A DNA stretch of 64,000 bases from Thelephora terrestris (lineage: Eukaryota > Basidiomycota > Agaricomycetes > Thelephorales > Thelephoraceae). The DNA is taken from NCBI GenBank assembly GCA_015956445.1, contig WIUZ02000007.1, positions 682,001-746,000 of the forward strand. The letters are read 5' to 3'. The notes below the pieces were generated by a model. It saw only the letters and a program-made list of their open reading frames with translations. It did not search any database and had not been told where the DNA came from. How positions within the stretch are numbered: position 1 is the first letter of the stretch; every line of letters starts with the position of its first letter. Made by a program: the position numbers and the translations under genes. This document shows positions 45,918 through 58,009 of this stretch, piece by piece.

Positions 45918-48850
45918 TGTCAGGGCCACTCTTCACCCTTCAGGTACCAGTGCTGTTGGTGAGTCGCAACTCCAACCAACAAGAAACAATGGGGCAAAGG
46001 GGGAACGACTTCCCTATATCCACCCAAAGTCTTCGTGGTCCAAAACGCGATGGACGAGCGTTCTCCGGTAGGTTGTCCGAATTCACAGCAGGAGTGCCGA
46101 GCCTCTATCAGGTAGATCCCTATCGTCTTCTAAGGGCAGATACAAGAGCCCGAGGATGGCGCCTCAAACTGATGACTTGATCCAAAGAGCAGTGCGGAAC
46201 TCGATGTCGTGTCCGAGCTCGCTTCAAACACCGGTTAAGGATCAAGACTGAGTGAGAGAGGAGAGCGAACGGTTCAAGGAGTTACTCGATAAGCTCTTCA
46301 GTGGCCTACAGCAAATACACCGATGCTGCAAGGAGAAGAGGACTTCCCGAGATATCAAAGATGGGGAGTCCTCAGCTACTCTACTGGTACTTATATAAGA
46401 GAGTGGCCGGGACATAGATAACCCTATCTAATAATAACTCGGAACAAAGAAGGGCCGAGAGTAAGCACGAACAGTAAGCGGCCCGGAGTATAGAATTGAA
46501 ATGATAAAGGAATGACTAATGGGTCAGGGTTCGTGAGAAAATAAGAAAGGGGTCATGACGTCGTGTGGGAAAGGAATGACAAAGGATAATATCACATGCA
46601 AGGGTGAACCAATGAGGGGACGACGCGTCAGCTCGTCCGATCGGGACAACAAAGGACCGAGTGGGGCGCGAATGTCGAAGGCAAATGTATGAGGAGTCTG
46701 GACCGGTGAAACGATGGGCCGAGCCAATGGCGAATAGGGCGCGGGCGCTGTCGAGGGTCGAATAAAGCGTAGTGCGAACCGGCCATTGGATCCATCAAAC
46801 TTCCTTCTTCCCAAATCAACAATCCCACCAACCAACTACTCATCCATTATGCCCATGATCTCCGATCGTGTCTTCCGTGCTGAGAACAGCACCGCTACCA
46901 TCGAGTCTGCGGATCCGCGCTCCGTACAGAACAAGAGTTACTTCCTTCCGAACGCCAACGTGGCGTACCCTAGTTATCGCGAGGTGCGACGTCACGTGTC
47001 GCTGTTTGCTGGCAACAACTGACATCGCATCGTAGATCTTCGCGGTTGCCGCCAAAGTGGATGCTCGACAACTGGAGGCGACGATAGCCAAGCCTCCCAA
47101 CTACTTGACCATAGACGACGAGCTGTGGTACCACAACTTGATCGACCACAAGTTGCAAGAGTCTATGCACGGGGTCACATTTGACACCGAGTTGCGTATG
47201 CCATGGGAGACTCCGGTGGCGTCATCGTTATGGGGTCTTCTGAAGATGGGAATCTACGACCTGGGAAATGGCGAAGGAAGGTGGCCGGGAGCGACTCGTT
47301 CGCAACACTTTACAGCAGCCGTTGGTCACCGTCTCTGGTTCCTTTTGAGGACCGAACAGAAAGCGGTGAGTCGGTCTGTGCATCCCGCTTGTGGGATAAC
47401 ACTGACAGGCTTGTAGAATGAGTGGCTGAAGCGTGAGGTGAAGGAAGCGAAAGATGATGCCCGTAGGATGTACTCGGAAGCGTTGGACATAAAGAAGACG
47501 CTGCTCCTGATGAACGATACGCTTCGCGTCACGTTTGAGAGTGAGATGTTGGCGATGCGTGAAGAACACAATCGGTTGGTCGAGTCCTTGAAGGAACGGG
47601 ATGACACCATTCAACGAGACCTGATCGAGGTCGACCGACGGCTCAATCGTCATAGAAGGGCTCTGAATGAGCTCGACACCAAGGTTGGTGCGACTTCTCC
47701 TGGTCTTTGCCCAAGAGAGCTCATGCCATTCCTAGGTCGATACGTTGGACGACGCTTTGCCGTTGTTGGGTGCTCGGGTCGAGTCGATGAGTGAGCGGTT
47801 GTGTCACTGCCGCACTCGTTCGGTGGCTGCGGTCCGCGACGAGTCCGAGGACGAGTCGATACCTGATCGGATGGCTTCTCCCATAGGTGGGATGTCGGTT
47901 GACATATTTGGCTTGTCCACTGACATCTCTTCTTAGCTTCCGATGGGTCGTACCGCACACCTGCGCATACTGATGGCGGGGAGGAGGTCGTTCGCGAGAC
48001 GTCTGAGGAGACGGCCGTGAATCCGGTTAGCAGTTCTCCCGAGTTGGAGTACGCGGGGGAGAACGAAGTGGCTGTTCCGATTCCGCCTCCGTCGATCTCG
48101 CCGGTGCGTGGACAACGTTCTATCCGTGCTCGTCGTTGGGTTCCTTATCGCGGGGCACTTCGTCCAGCGCACCGCATGCGTCCCAGTAATCCCAACATTG
48201 TCCGCCAGGGTGGAGACATCGAATCCACCGTCCTATTCCGATGCGACGATGCTACAGTGTCGCGTGGATCGCGGCGAGCTGATTCCGGTGGAGTCCGTCG
48301 ACGTGAACGGCTTAACCGACCTTACGCTCTTGTCGGTCCAGCGTGCAGCGGAAGCCGTTCGCCTGGTGGCTCAACTGACCGAGAGGGTGGAGGGTTGGTC
48401 AGTCCAGAGGACTCCGGATCAGACTATGGTCGATTCAGCGAGGAACCGCCTTCGCGCCGAGGTTCAGTTGGCCGTCGCTCATCGTCTGGAGGAAGCTCGG
48501 GTCGTCGAGATGGTCAACGAGGAAGTCGACGAGAATGCCTCGGAGGGGACGGAGGAGGAGGTTGCCAGTGCTGAGGAGTACTGGCAGACCAGGTCTTGAC
48601 GACCAGGGTTTGTACGCCTTAGTCCTCGCCCATAGAGTCCGGGCGGATTCAACTTCGTCGGTTTGATAGCCTCGTGTCTTCGCTGTGCGCCTTGTGTAAT
48701 ATCATCGGTGTCCTTGTCTGTGTTCCTTGATGACGTGTGAGTCGTGATAAAGGAAATGATAAGATAAGAAAGGGGTATAGGTAAGGAAGGTGGGCGCAAG
48801 TTGGGTGTAAAAAATGGTTCAAAAAGGGAATAAAATTCAGCGCGCTGACA
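45918..48850 (-). mobile_element. Complete 2.9 kb LTR-like element nested in its own family
   Basis: 2,933 bp; on the minus strand it starts TGTCAGCGCGCTG and ends GAGTGGCCCTGACA, with the perfect 5-bp duplication ACGGT (45,913-45,917; 48,851-48,855). It landed in the gene of the outer element. TATA box near 46,392-46,398 in the minus direction; a spliced gene on the plus strand. Ends, size and layout equal the outer element. Confidence 0.78.
46849..48599 (+). CDS. Antisense spliced gene of the 2.9 kb LTR-like element
   Basis: Gene on the strand opposite to the TATA-driven direction, starting at the ATG at 46,849 (MPMISDRVFRAENSTATIES). About five exons are suggested by open stretches with GT-AG borders. 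Parts in order: short N-terminal exon; a helical domain of about 100 residues (LTIDDELWYHNLIDHKLQES, GRWPGATRSQHFTAAVGHRL); a coiled coil (LKREVKEAKDDARRMYSEAL); a Cys pair after the coil (SERLCHCRTRS); an acidic Pro-rich stretch with SSPELEYAGENEV; and an Arg-rich part. Function unknown. The same order occurs in the genes at 51.0, 59.7 and 62.4 kb. Confidence 0.55.
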
Positions 48851-48901
48851 ACGGTTCCCTCGTCGACCATCTTGATGACCCGAGCTTCCTCCAGACGATG
48901 A

Positions 48902-49402
48902 CACTGGGGGCAGGGGCACCTGGAATCTGTGATTACATCTTGATTACATTGTGAGTTCATGTGCAATTTTCAATGATTGTAATCACCGATTCCAGGTTGA
49001 TTACATTCCAAATGTTACCTTGACATGTGATTCAACTGTGCCCACCAACTCCATTTGAAATTTCCTCAAAATTTTCCCAAGCAATGTTTCCTGAATGCGC
49101 CCACTGGGCACATTGTGAAAACATCTCATGTTTTTGAGCGCATTTAGATTACATCTCAGACGATTGAAGAACATGTTGACTACATTGCAGCATCATTTTT
49201 GCCAACAGGTAAAGAACATCCCAGAAACATTTGTAGAGAACATTTCAAATGTAATTGGTGGACATTGGCTGGATTAAATGTCAAGGCAACATTTGAAATG
49301 TACTCAACCTGGAATCGGTGATTACAATCATTGAAAAGTGCACATGAACTCACCATGTAATCAAGATGTAATCACTGATTCCAGGTGCCCCTGCCCCCAG
49401 TG
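48902..49402. mobile_element. CACTG-ended palindromic MITE, copy 2
   Basis: 501 bp, same ends as copy 1, perfect 3-bp duplication TGA on both sides. Inserted in the antisense gene of the outer LTR-like element. Confidence 0.87.
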
Positions 49403-50985
49403 TGAGCTACGGCCAGCTGAACTTCGGCGCGAAGGCGGCTCCTCGCTGAATCGACCATAGTCTGATCCCGAGTCCTCTGCGCTGACCAGCCCTCCACTCT
49501 CTCAGTCAGTTGAGTCACCAACCTCACGGCCTCCGCTGCACGCAGGACCGACGAGAGCGTAAGGTTCGTTAACTCGTTCATGTCGACGGACTCCACCGGG
49601 ATTAGCTCGCCGCGATCTAGGCGACACTGTAGCATTGTCGTGTTGGAATAGGACAGTGGATTTGATGTCTCCTCCCTGGCGGACGGCGTCGGGATTGCTG
49701 GGACACATTCGATGGGCTGGACAACGAGCACCGTTGTAAGGAACTTTTCGACAGGCACGAATGGAACACTGTCCACGCACCGGAGAGATTGAAGGAGGCG
49801 GAACCGGGATGGCCACCTCGTTCTCCCCTGCGTACTCCAACTCGGGCGAACTACTAACCGGGTTGACCGCCGTTTCCTCAGACGTCTCACGAATGACCTC
49901 CTCCCCGCCATCGGTACGCGCCGGCGTATGATACGAACCGCCAGAGGCTGGCGAAGCCATCCTATCCAGGATCGACTCGTCATCAGACTCATCACGGACG
50001 GCCGCCACCGAACGAGTGCGACAGTGGCACAACCGCTCACTCATGGACTCGACCCGAGCGCCCAGCAATGGCAAGGCGTCGTCCAATGTATCAACCTAGA
50101 AGTGGAATGAGTTCCCTCTGTTAAAACCCAGGGGAACATCACGCCAACCTTGGTGTCCAACTCGTTCAAAGCCCTTCTATGACGGTTGAGCCGTCAGTCG
50201 ACTTCGATCAGGTCCCTCTGTATGGTGTTGTCCCGTTCCTTCAACGACTCCACCAGTCGGTTGTGTTCCTCCCGCATCACCAGCATCTCGCTCTCGAACG
50301 TCACACGAAGCGTGTCGTTCATAAGGAGGAGAGTCTTCTTGGTGTCTAGCATCTCCGAGTACATCCGGCGAGCATCGTCTTTTGCTTCCTTCACCTCGCA
50401 CTTCAGGCGTTCATTCTATAAGCCAATCAGTGTTATCCCACAAGTGGGATGCACAGATCGACTCACCGCTTTCTGTTCCGTTCACAAAAGGAACCAAAGG
50501 CGGTGACCCACAGCTGCTGTGTAGTGTTGAGAGCGAGTAGCTCCAGGCCACCTTCCTTCACCATTTCCTAGGTCATAGATCCCCATCCGCAGAAGACCCC
50601 ACAACGCTGACGCCACAGGAGTCTCCCATGGCATACGAAGCTCCGTATTGAACGTCACCCCACGCATCGACTCTTGCAGCTTGTGGTCGATCAAGTTGTG
50701 GAACCACAACTCGTCGTCCATGGTCAGGTAGCTGGGAGGCTTGGCAATCGTGGCTTCCAACTGACGAGTGTCCACCTTGTCGGCGGCGGCGAAGATCTGC
50801 GAATGCGATGTCAGTCGAACGCCCACAACCGGTGTTGCGTGACAACACGCCTCTCGATAACTGGGGTATGACACATTGGCGTTCGGAAGGAAGTATCCCT
50901 TGTTTCCTACGGAACGTGGATCTGCGGACTCGATGGTAGCAGTGCTGTTCTCAGCACGGAAGACGCGATCAGAGATCATAGGCAT
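49403..50985 (-). pseudogene. Antisense gene of the outer LTR-like element, split by insertions
   Basis: Close relative of the gene at 46,849-48,599, starting at 50,985 with the same MPMISDRVFRAENST. Its 3' part is separated by the MITE and by the nested 2.9 kb element and ends near 45.8 kb. Same order of parts (helical domain, coiled coil, Cys pair, acidic Pro-rich stretch). Fossil. Confidence 0.55.
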
Positions 50986-51436
50986 GATAGGATAAGTAGC
51001 TGGTTGGTGGGAATGTTGGTTTGGGAAGAAGGGAGTTTGATGGATTCAACGGCCGGATCGCGTTACGCTTTATCCGACCACTGACAGCGCTCGCACCCTA
51101 TTCGCCATTGGATCGGTTCATCGTTTCACCGGTCCAGACTCCCCATACATTCGCCTCGACATTCAAGCCCCACTCGGTCTTTTGTTATCCCGATCAGACG
51201 AGCTGACGCGTCGTCCTCCCATTGGTCAGTCCACACATGTGATATCGTTCTTTGTCATTCCTTTCCCACACGACGTCATGACCCCTTTCTTGTTTTCTCA
51301 CGAACCCTGACCCATTAGTTGTTCCTTTGTCATTTCTATTCTATGATCCGGGCCGCTTACTGTTCTGGCTTACTCTCGGCCCTTCTTTGCTCCGAGTTAT
51401 TATTAGATAGGGTTATCTCTGTCCCGGCCACTCTCC

Positions 51437-51443
51437 TATATAG
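51437..51443 (+). promoter_or_regulatory. TATA box of the outer LTR-like element
   Basis: TATATAG in a stretch (about 51,330-51,600) that matches the reverse complement of about 46,200-46,470 in the nested copy, where TATATAA stands at the same place. Confidence 0.5.
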
Positions 51444-51614
51444 GTACCAGTAGAGTAGCTGAGGATTCCCCATCTTTGATATCTCGGGAAGTCCTCTTCT
51501 CCTTGCAGCATCGGTGTATTTGCTGTAGGCCACTGAAGAGCTTATCGAGTACCTCTTTGAACACGTTCGCTCTCCTCTCTCTCTCGGCCTTGTATCAAGA
51601 ATCGGCGAACGCGC

Positions 51615-52911
51615 TGTCGGACCCCTGGATTAATCATGATTTATTTACTACTAGCCACAACCCGTGATAAGGGACCTTGAACCCTAAAATCTGGATAGTT
51701 TAACCGAGCTGCAACTCTGTAACAGGAAATGGACACCCGAACACCCTAGATACGGTTAATGATATGCTACGAAATAAATAGAGCCGGGTTAAAGTGGATA
51801 CAACAAAAGCCTTCTAAATCATTTCCTTGTGAATATCTGGGGCAAACACTTATCGGGATTCCTGAGGGTCTCAATATCTTGATGAAACGTGTGCATGAGG
51901 CCACGCCGCCAGTGAAGCTGCTGTGTGTGCCTGTTGTGGACGGGGTCACATTCTTGAACATCTGCCATGTCGCTGAGGCTCCTGTTATGATATTTCCAAG
52001 TCTGTCTTTACCCTCTAAGACTCGCGATAGCCTTCCTCTATCTATCTTATGTTATTTTTGACATATCATTGATCATTTATTTGCCCGTTTTCGGCCTTGA
52101 CCGCATCCCATTTTGAGACATGCTGCTTTACGCTCAGTAGAAAACCCCACTATAGTTCACCCATTTCAACCCCTCAGCATTGTTTTATTTCTCCACACTG
52201 AGATTATTTTTATCTAAACAAAATCCCGCGCACTCCTTCTAACTGCTAATATATGTCGAAAATAACATAAGGTAAAAACAAACATAGGAAGGCTACCATG
52301 AGTCTTGTGGGGTAAAGACAGACTCGGAAATACCATAACAGGAGTCTCAGCGACAACATCACGCCCCAATGGGTTTCCCGATGTTGGTTTGTGGCAATGT
52401 CAAGTGGATCACAGGTCTCGGAAAAGCCCGATGCCGTTCCGAGGACCAGAAAATTGGGAATACTGCCCCGAAGATACCTCTATACAACAGGCAAACCGGC
52501 AGAAAAGTCTGCCTACCTTTAGGTTTGTTCGGAAAAGGGTGGAAATTCCCCTTAGGGGGGATCTGAATGTTTGTGCGAGGTGCAAGATAAAACATGCAAA
52601 GTGGCTGACAACTTTCGCACGAGGTGACAGGTTTCGCAAGAAGTAATTACATCGTGTGGGTGAGTTTATTTTTTGTGCACTTTGACGCCATACGGATATG
52701 CAGTATGTGTACAAATACCGATACTAAGTACCGATATACAGGCAGTTATAAAATTATAAAAGTGCCGAAAGAGGGAGATTGATATCAAACGTTGTTCGGC
52801 CAATCAGGTTTAATGTTTATCCAGCCAATCAGAGATAAGTTTTGTCTACCGTGTGAAAGTTATACTTCCCTTGTATTTTTGATTTTTCGCACAATTAATA
52901 GTGTACTTACA
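51615..52911. mobile_element. AT-rich 1.3 kb insert with TG...CA ends
   Basis: Starts TGTCGGACCCC and ends TACTTACA; the outer LTR-like element is interrupted here with GCGC on both sides (51,611-51,614 and 54,293-54,296). Much lower GC than the surroundings. No gene recognised. An alternative reading joins it with the next element into one 2.68 kb insert starting TGTCGG and ending CCGACA. Confidence 0.45.
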
Positions 52912-53070
52912 GCCCAAGCAGGAATATTTTATGGATAATTGTTTATTCATTTGATAAGATAAGGACAATAGATAAGATAAGAGATAAGATAAGCCTGGAA
53001 AATCATGGAAAATCATGGAATTCCTTGGAGCCTACTGGAGAACACCGGAACGTATTAGAAGGTAATGGAA

Positions 53071-53170
53071 CATTCTAGAAGGTGACGGAACATTCTAGAA
53101 GGTGACGGAACATTCTAGAAGGTGACGGAACATTCTAGAAGGTGACGGAACATTCTAGAAGGTGACGGAA
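53071..53170 (+). repeat. Five perfect 20-bp repeats, each a heat-shock-element triplet
   Basis: Unit cattctagaaggtgacggaa repeated five times without a change. Together with the preceding gaa, each holds GAA-nn-TTC-nn-GAA, the canonical alternating pentamers bound by heat-shock factor. It ends about 120 bp before the TATA box at 53,293. Confidence 0.9.
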
Positions 53171-53292
53171 TGTCACAGATGTGACCACTGGTCACCCAAA
53201 GGAACAAGACGGAATGCCATGGAACATGATGGAATGTTATGGAATAATGTGGAATGCGTTGGAATGTTCTGGGACATTCTCCTGTAAATTAG

Positions 53293-53300
53293 TATATATA
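53293..53300 (+). promoter_or_regulatory. TATA box of the HSE-bearing LTR-like element
   Basis: TATATATA downstream of the heat-shock-element array; the 18.3 kb copy has TATATAAAG at the matching place on the minus strand. Confidence 0.55.
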
Positions 53301-54595
53301 GACCTCAACCACACTTCTAAGGGACAGTCAGTTCACCCCACGAGGACAGCAGCTCACCCACTACTCAGGGAGAATCACCAACAGCTCAGTCTTCACCTAG
53401 ACTGAGGCTCTCTTTGCTAGTTTTCCCCCACAACTTTTCATCTACCCCCTACCCCTTAGGACTGAGTGGTTGAGTGATTTTGGGTAATCACATACCACTT
53501 TCAGCCTCATCCTCTGTGTGAAGAAGCACTAAGTCAGAAGTACTGATCAAGCCTAGCACACTTGTGACGTTGGAGTTTTTGGTGTCTGTATTGCTGAAGT
53601 CTGATACTTTAGGCAGATAGCCCTCCACTTCAGAAGAGTGTTTGTCTAGGTAACAGCCAGATTTAGCAGGTACCACAAAGGTCTCCGACATATTCTACGA
53701 CATATCATTTTATCCCAAGTTTATTTGAAGTTATATTTGTTTGACGCACTAGACGTCATCTGTAGCAAGTTTAAGGTATCTGACATACCTCTATAAGCTC
53801 TACGACATATCTTGTCACTTTTACGACATATCAAGCACAGCCTCAGGTGTAAGCGTACACCTTCCTTATTTGGTTTAGCTTCACGACACAGCCTCGACAC
53901 AGCTTTAGGTACAGCCTAAGGACAGGACTATTACACAGCCTCAAGCACAGCCTCAAGGCCCATCCTTGAGTCAGGAACCCCATTCCTATCAGAATATAGA
54001 TTCCCACGGTGAAGTTAGGTGTCTAATCAGAGTGTACAGAGCCCCTGAGTGATAACATTACTGATTCCCTAGAATAATTACTGAGGGACACACTACTAGT
54101 AGATCCCCAGCGAACTCATCAGGACCAAGAGCCGGAAAGAGGAACCCCGCTCTACCCTGTGGAGTTGTTAGTCGAGTTCATTGACTAATCAACCAGCCTG
54201 CTTGGTTTCTATACTCTAGTCTCTAAGCAAACCAAAGGGTGTTAGTTATCTTCCGTATAGGAAATAACACTACACTCCCCACGAACCCGACAGCGCTTAC
54301 GAAAAGGAGTTCCTCGCCGCTCTCTTGATCAAGCATCAGTTTGAGGCGCCATCCTCGGGCTCTCACATCTGCCCTCCGATGACGATAGGGATTTGTCAGA
54401 TAGAGGCTCGGCACTCCTGCTGTGAATTCGGACAACCTACCGGAGAACGCTCGTCCATCGCGTTTTGGACCACGTAGACTTTGGGTGGATATAGGGAAGT
54501 TGTTCCCCCTTTGCCCCATTGACTCTTGTTGGTTGGAGTTGCGACTCACCAACAGCACTGGTACCTGAAGGGCGAAGAGTGGCCCTGACAGCCCA

Positions 54596-55470
54596 CATAG
54601 CCCCTGTTCAGCGCTTAACTGAATGTCCAGTTCAAGTCAATACGAAGAGATGCCTTCATAGGGTCCCACCAGCCGCCCAGATGTCACTGAACTTCGGAAC
54701 ACCTGGTCCCACATCTCCATCACCGGGTGACTGCTTGGCAGCACTGTCGACGTAGTTGAAGAGTGACCCTCCATCTCCCTCATCGGAGGCCTGGGCGGGA
54801 TCCTGTACTGCAAGTCGGGTGAGGTGCCTACGCTGGACCTCCGACTCAACCTGTCGGTTGGGACGGTTGACCCGGTATCGAAACCCTCCTCCCTCGTCTC
54901 GACCAGACTGGTCACCATCCGACTCAACTGGACGCGGGTAAGGATTAGCCGAGGGTGCCATACGATGAGCAAGACGGCGTCGAGAGTGTTTGCAATGCGG
55001 CCCCTTAGTCACCGGACGTACCTCGGCGACCCTCAGAGCATCTTTGGCTCAGTCAACCACCATGTCCTCGATAGGCACAAATTGGTGGATCGGCTGCAGC
55101 GGACAGCGCCTACAGTTCTCCTTGTTGGACTTGGCCAGAGTAGAAGCCGGAGCCGGAGCAGGGATAGGAGCCTCGTTCTCTACCGGAGGCGTGGCGTAAG
55201 ACGACGGGTTAGGTGATGGGAGTACCACCTCGTCGGCGTACTCCAGTTCGAACGGAACATCGGTTGTGCCCTGTCCAACCAAGACTGGACCTTCCTTGCA
55301 GTTGCAGGTCTTGTCCTGCAAGGACTCAACCTGCGCAGTCAACACGGACACAAAGTCCTCGAGTTCCTCGATCTAGAAAGTGTCAGCTTTCCTCATTTCG
55401 TCATCAAGATGAGGAAAGCTACCTTATTCATCAGGAAAAACATCTCCCGGTTATTGGATGTTTTTGATTG
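54596..55470 (+). mobile_element. Truncated LTR-like element of the long family
   Basis: Right remnant of the copy into which the 45.6-54.6 kb element was inserted. Its minus strand carries part of the antisense gene: coiled-coil end and Cys pair (DKTCNCKEGP), FELEYADEV, Pro-rich stretch, NCRRCPLQPI, and the C-terminal HPVMEMWDQVFRSSVTSG. Related at the protein level to the copies at 58-59.7 and 62.4-64 kb. The left part is missing or displaced. Fossil. Confidence 0.55.
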
Positions 55471-55904
55471 GAATTAACATTAAATCCCTGTCATCCACCC
55501 AGTTTCTACGGTGTTGGGGTAGCCCCGTATTTCTACGGAAATCCCCTATGTCCATGTTTCAATGATGGTAAAACAGACACATTTTTACAACATTTCAGTA
55601 AAAAAAACCAGGGTTCATGGTTGCCTGTACGAGCATATTTTATCGTTCCCACTCATTCACTCCCATTCTGTTGTTTATAGGGTTCGCACCATTTCAATTA
55701 ATATATCCTTATTATTGTAGAGTACGTATAATGAGTGGAATATGAGAGATATGAAATATTGGTGCGATTAAGTTCTGGTCTCAAAGGTTTGCAGGGTCGA
55801 GGCCCTGGTAGTTGTTCTCCGAGATTGTTGGCTGAGTAATGACAGGGGCTTTGTCCCCACTAAAACTCATGTAAGTGATGAAAAGCTGGCACAAGTGGTA
55901 GAAC
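55471..55904. other. Non-coding AT-rich spacer
   Basis: No gene or repeat recognised between the truncated LTR-like element and the next gene. Confidence 0.4.
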
Positions 55905-57276
55905 CTACATGCACTTGATAAACAGCCGGTGCAAGATGAGGTGATAGCATTCAGGGTTGTCAACCTGTATCTTCTTTAGTTCGGCGAGATGAGCTTCGTA
56001 GGTCTGGTTGAACATCTCATATTTCCAACTTTCAGAGGATTTGCCATTCCCAGTAAGAGCGTAGTAGATCTGACCAGGTCAGAGTCAGTCACCAGGCATG
56101 CAGGGTTGTTCAACAACCATACAAAAGTCGCAACGAGCGCAACCAATCTTGGAGGAATTTCAGGGCCTTTTCCACCATCCTCCGTTGTGAGGCTCTGTGA
56201 AAACTCCTGTGGAAACAGTCGGTATAGTGATGTCCTACCTTCAAAGTACCGTTCCTTGAGGACGTCGATGATGACTTGGTTCAGAAACGGCCTCCCTAAA
56301 TTTGCTTCTCCCGTCTAATAGATGTAGCAATGAGAGATATCGTGCTAGCAATGGCTTTAGTACTTACCGGCGAAATCTCATACCAGTACTGGTTCATTTT
56401 GATGAGCCCCTTTCTTATGTTGTCTGTTATCCGACCAAAGTGAGTGGAGTGTTGACTTTATTGAGCGTGGCAGTCTTGAGCTGGGTTCAAAGTGAGCTAA
56501 TTTGGTGGTTGAGCTATGTTTAGATCTGAGCGACAGAAAGTGAAGAGTACATGGTGATGTACGAACACATGAGAACCATTTTTTGTCAAACATCTTGTTG
56601 ACTCCCTGGAGTTCATCCTGGTGAAATAATACAGATTTCGCCACGAAGCTGGCACCATAATTGTAGACCTTGTGGGGAAGGTTGTCGGATTCAGCAGATG
56701 TGGGGAAGGTGTCGACAAAGTAAATGTGGTGTTTCAGTTTGAGTACCGCATTCTTATATATTGTATTGAAGAGCGGGTTCTCCTTTGTAATGGTGGGTTT
56801 CTTTCCATCCCCAGCAGCTGCCCTGTGATGTTTTCCAGCAGGGAACTCGTCATCGGAATCGCTCTCAGCAAACTTTGGCTCCTGGAGAGGTGGCGTGTCA
56901 GTCATGTCAATTGAATGGAACCAACAAGTGACTATGCCTCTGCTTTTGCCGCACGAAGTGCCTTCAGTTCACGGCCCAACACAGGCTTCTGGGGACTCGC
57001 ACTCTGATCTTCATTATTGTGGGGCGGTAGATGAGCTGGAGACGCAGAAGAGCGGCATGGGACCTTGGGTGAATCGTGGCTATTTGACAATGCCGTTTGA
57101 TGATTGTTTGTCGCATGGCTTGAGCTTTGGATCCGGGGGAGGGTCGAACCGATGGCAAGATCATCTTCCTCAATGGGTTGTTCATCAGTATTGGAGTCTG
57201 GCGCCCGCTTCCACTTTTTGTTTAGACGTGAGGACGTTCCTACGTCTGCGCGGCTTGTTGTGAGTAACAACATCAC
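55905..57276 (-). CDS. Putative DUF6532-like basidiomycete protein
   Basis: Minus-strand gene of several exons whose borders I could not all fix. N-terminal part disordered and basic (KKWKRAPDSNTDEQPIEEDD), then PAGKHHRAAAGDGKK, then a helical domain: FGRITDNIRKGLIKMNQYW, FLNQVIIDVLKERYFEG, RLVALVATFVWLLNN and the C-terminal TYEAHLAELKKIQVDNPECY. The order charged tail, helices, (P)LVALVAT and a final helix with paired charges resembles DUF6532 proteins of agaricomycetes, a family of unknown function often amplified near transposons. The start at 57,276 is only the first ATG of the open stretch. Lies between two LTR-like elements. Confidence 0.45.
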
Positions 57277-57570
57277 TACCGCGCTTGTTCCATACCGTGT
57301 TTGGTGCCGCCGTCGTCCTGGTGGTCTTTGGTATTGCCTTCTGTCTCATCTTCCACCACAGTTACCGACGCATATCCTTGATTGAAGAATCAGGGTAGTG
57401 TCAGGAACATGGTATTTTTAAAATTTTTATAACACGCTCTTTCTTCGAACTCTTCTTACACTTCTTATGTTTTGAATGCTTCACACTCCTTATCCTTCAC
57501 ACCAATCATTCAAAACACACACACGCGCGTACCATTCCCAGCGAATCGTAACAACATGGCTATATACGGT

Positions 57571-58009
57571 CACTGGGGGCAGGGGCGCCTGGAATTGGTG
57601 ATTACATCTTGATTACATGGTGAGTTCATGTGCACTTTTCAATGATTGTAATCACTGATTCCAGGTTGATTACATTTCAAATGTTTCTGGGATGTTTTTT
57701 ACCTGTCAGCAAAAATGATACTGCAATGTAGTCAACATGTTCTTCAATCGTCCAAGATGTAATCTAAATGCGCTCAAAAACATGAGATGTTTTCACAATG
57801 TGCCCAGTGGGCACATTCAGGAAACATTGCTTGGGAACATTTTGAGGAAATTTCAAATGGAGTTGGTGGGCACAGTTGAATTACATGTCAAGGTAACATT
57901 TGAAATGTAATCAACCTGGAATCAGTGATTACAATTATTGAAAAGTGCACATGAACTCACTATGTAATCAAGATGTAATCACCGATTCCAGGTGCCCCTG
58001 CCCCCAGTG
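57571..58009. mobile_element. CACTG-ended palindromic MITE, copy 3
   Basis: 439 bp, same ends as the other two, perfect 3-bp duplication GGT on both sides; central part inverted relative to copies 1 and 2, that is, the element lies in the other orientation, and it is shorter inside. Confidence 0.85.

Larger units (their letters stand above)
52914..54289 (+). mobile_element. LTR-like element, copy 2 of the family at 18.3 kb
   Basis: 1,376 bp flanked by the perfect 5-bp duplication ACAGC (52,909-52,913; 54,290-54,294). Shares with the reverse complement of 18,293-19,691 the AT-rich start, the TTC/GAA-rich stretch, the TATA region, the cacagcctca-rich stretch and the end region around actccacagggt and ctgatgagttcgctg. 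No coding capacity. Fossil or non-autonomous. Confidence 0.65.
45588..54590 (+). mobile_element. Long LTR-like element (outer), split by three later insertions
   Basis: Starts TGTCAGCGTGCTG at 45,588, ends GAGTGGCCCTGACA at 54,590, and has the perfect 5-bp duplication GCCCA (45,583-45,587; 54,591-54,595). Removing the nested elements (45,918-48,850; 48,902-49,402; 51,615-54,292) leaves about 2.88 kb, close to the 2,933 bp of its relative nested inside it. It has a spliced gene on the minus strand and a TATA box at 51,437 in the plus direction. Itself inserted in an older copy of the family. Looks like a solo LTR. Confidence 0.75.

Noticed and set aside
51759-52061. 100-aa plus-strand frame in the AT-rich insert as a captured host gene
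   Set aside because: No homology recognised and no splice context; too little to support a gene.
53071-53170. Regular short repeats as a CRISPR array
   Set aside because: Units are directly abutting with no spacers, and the setting is a eukaryotic promoter-like region.
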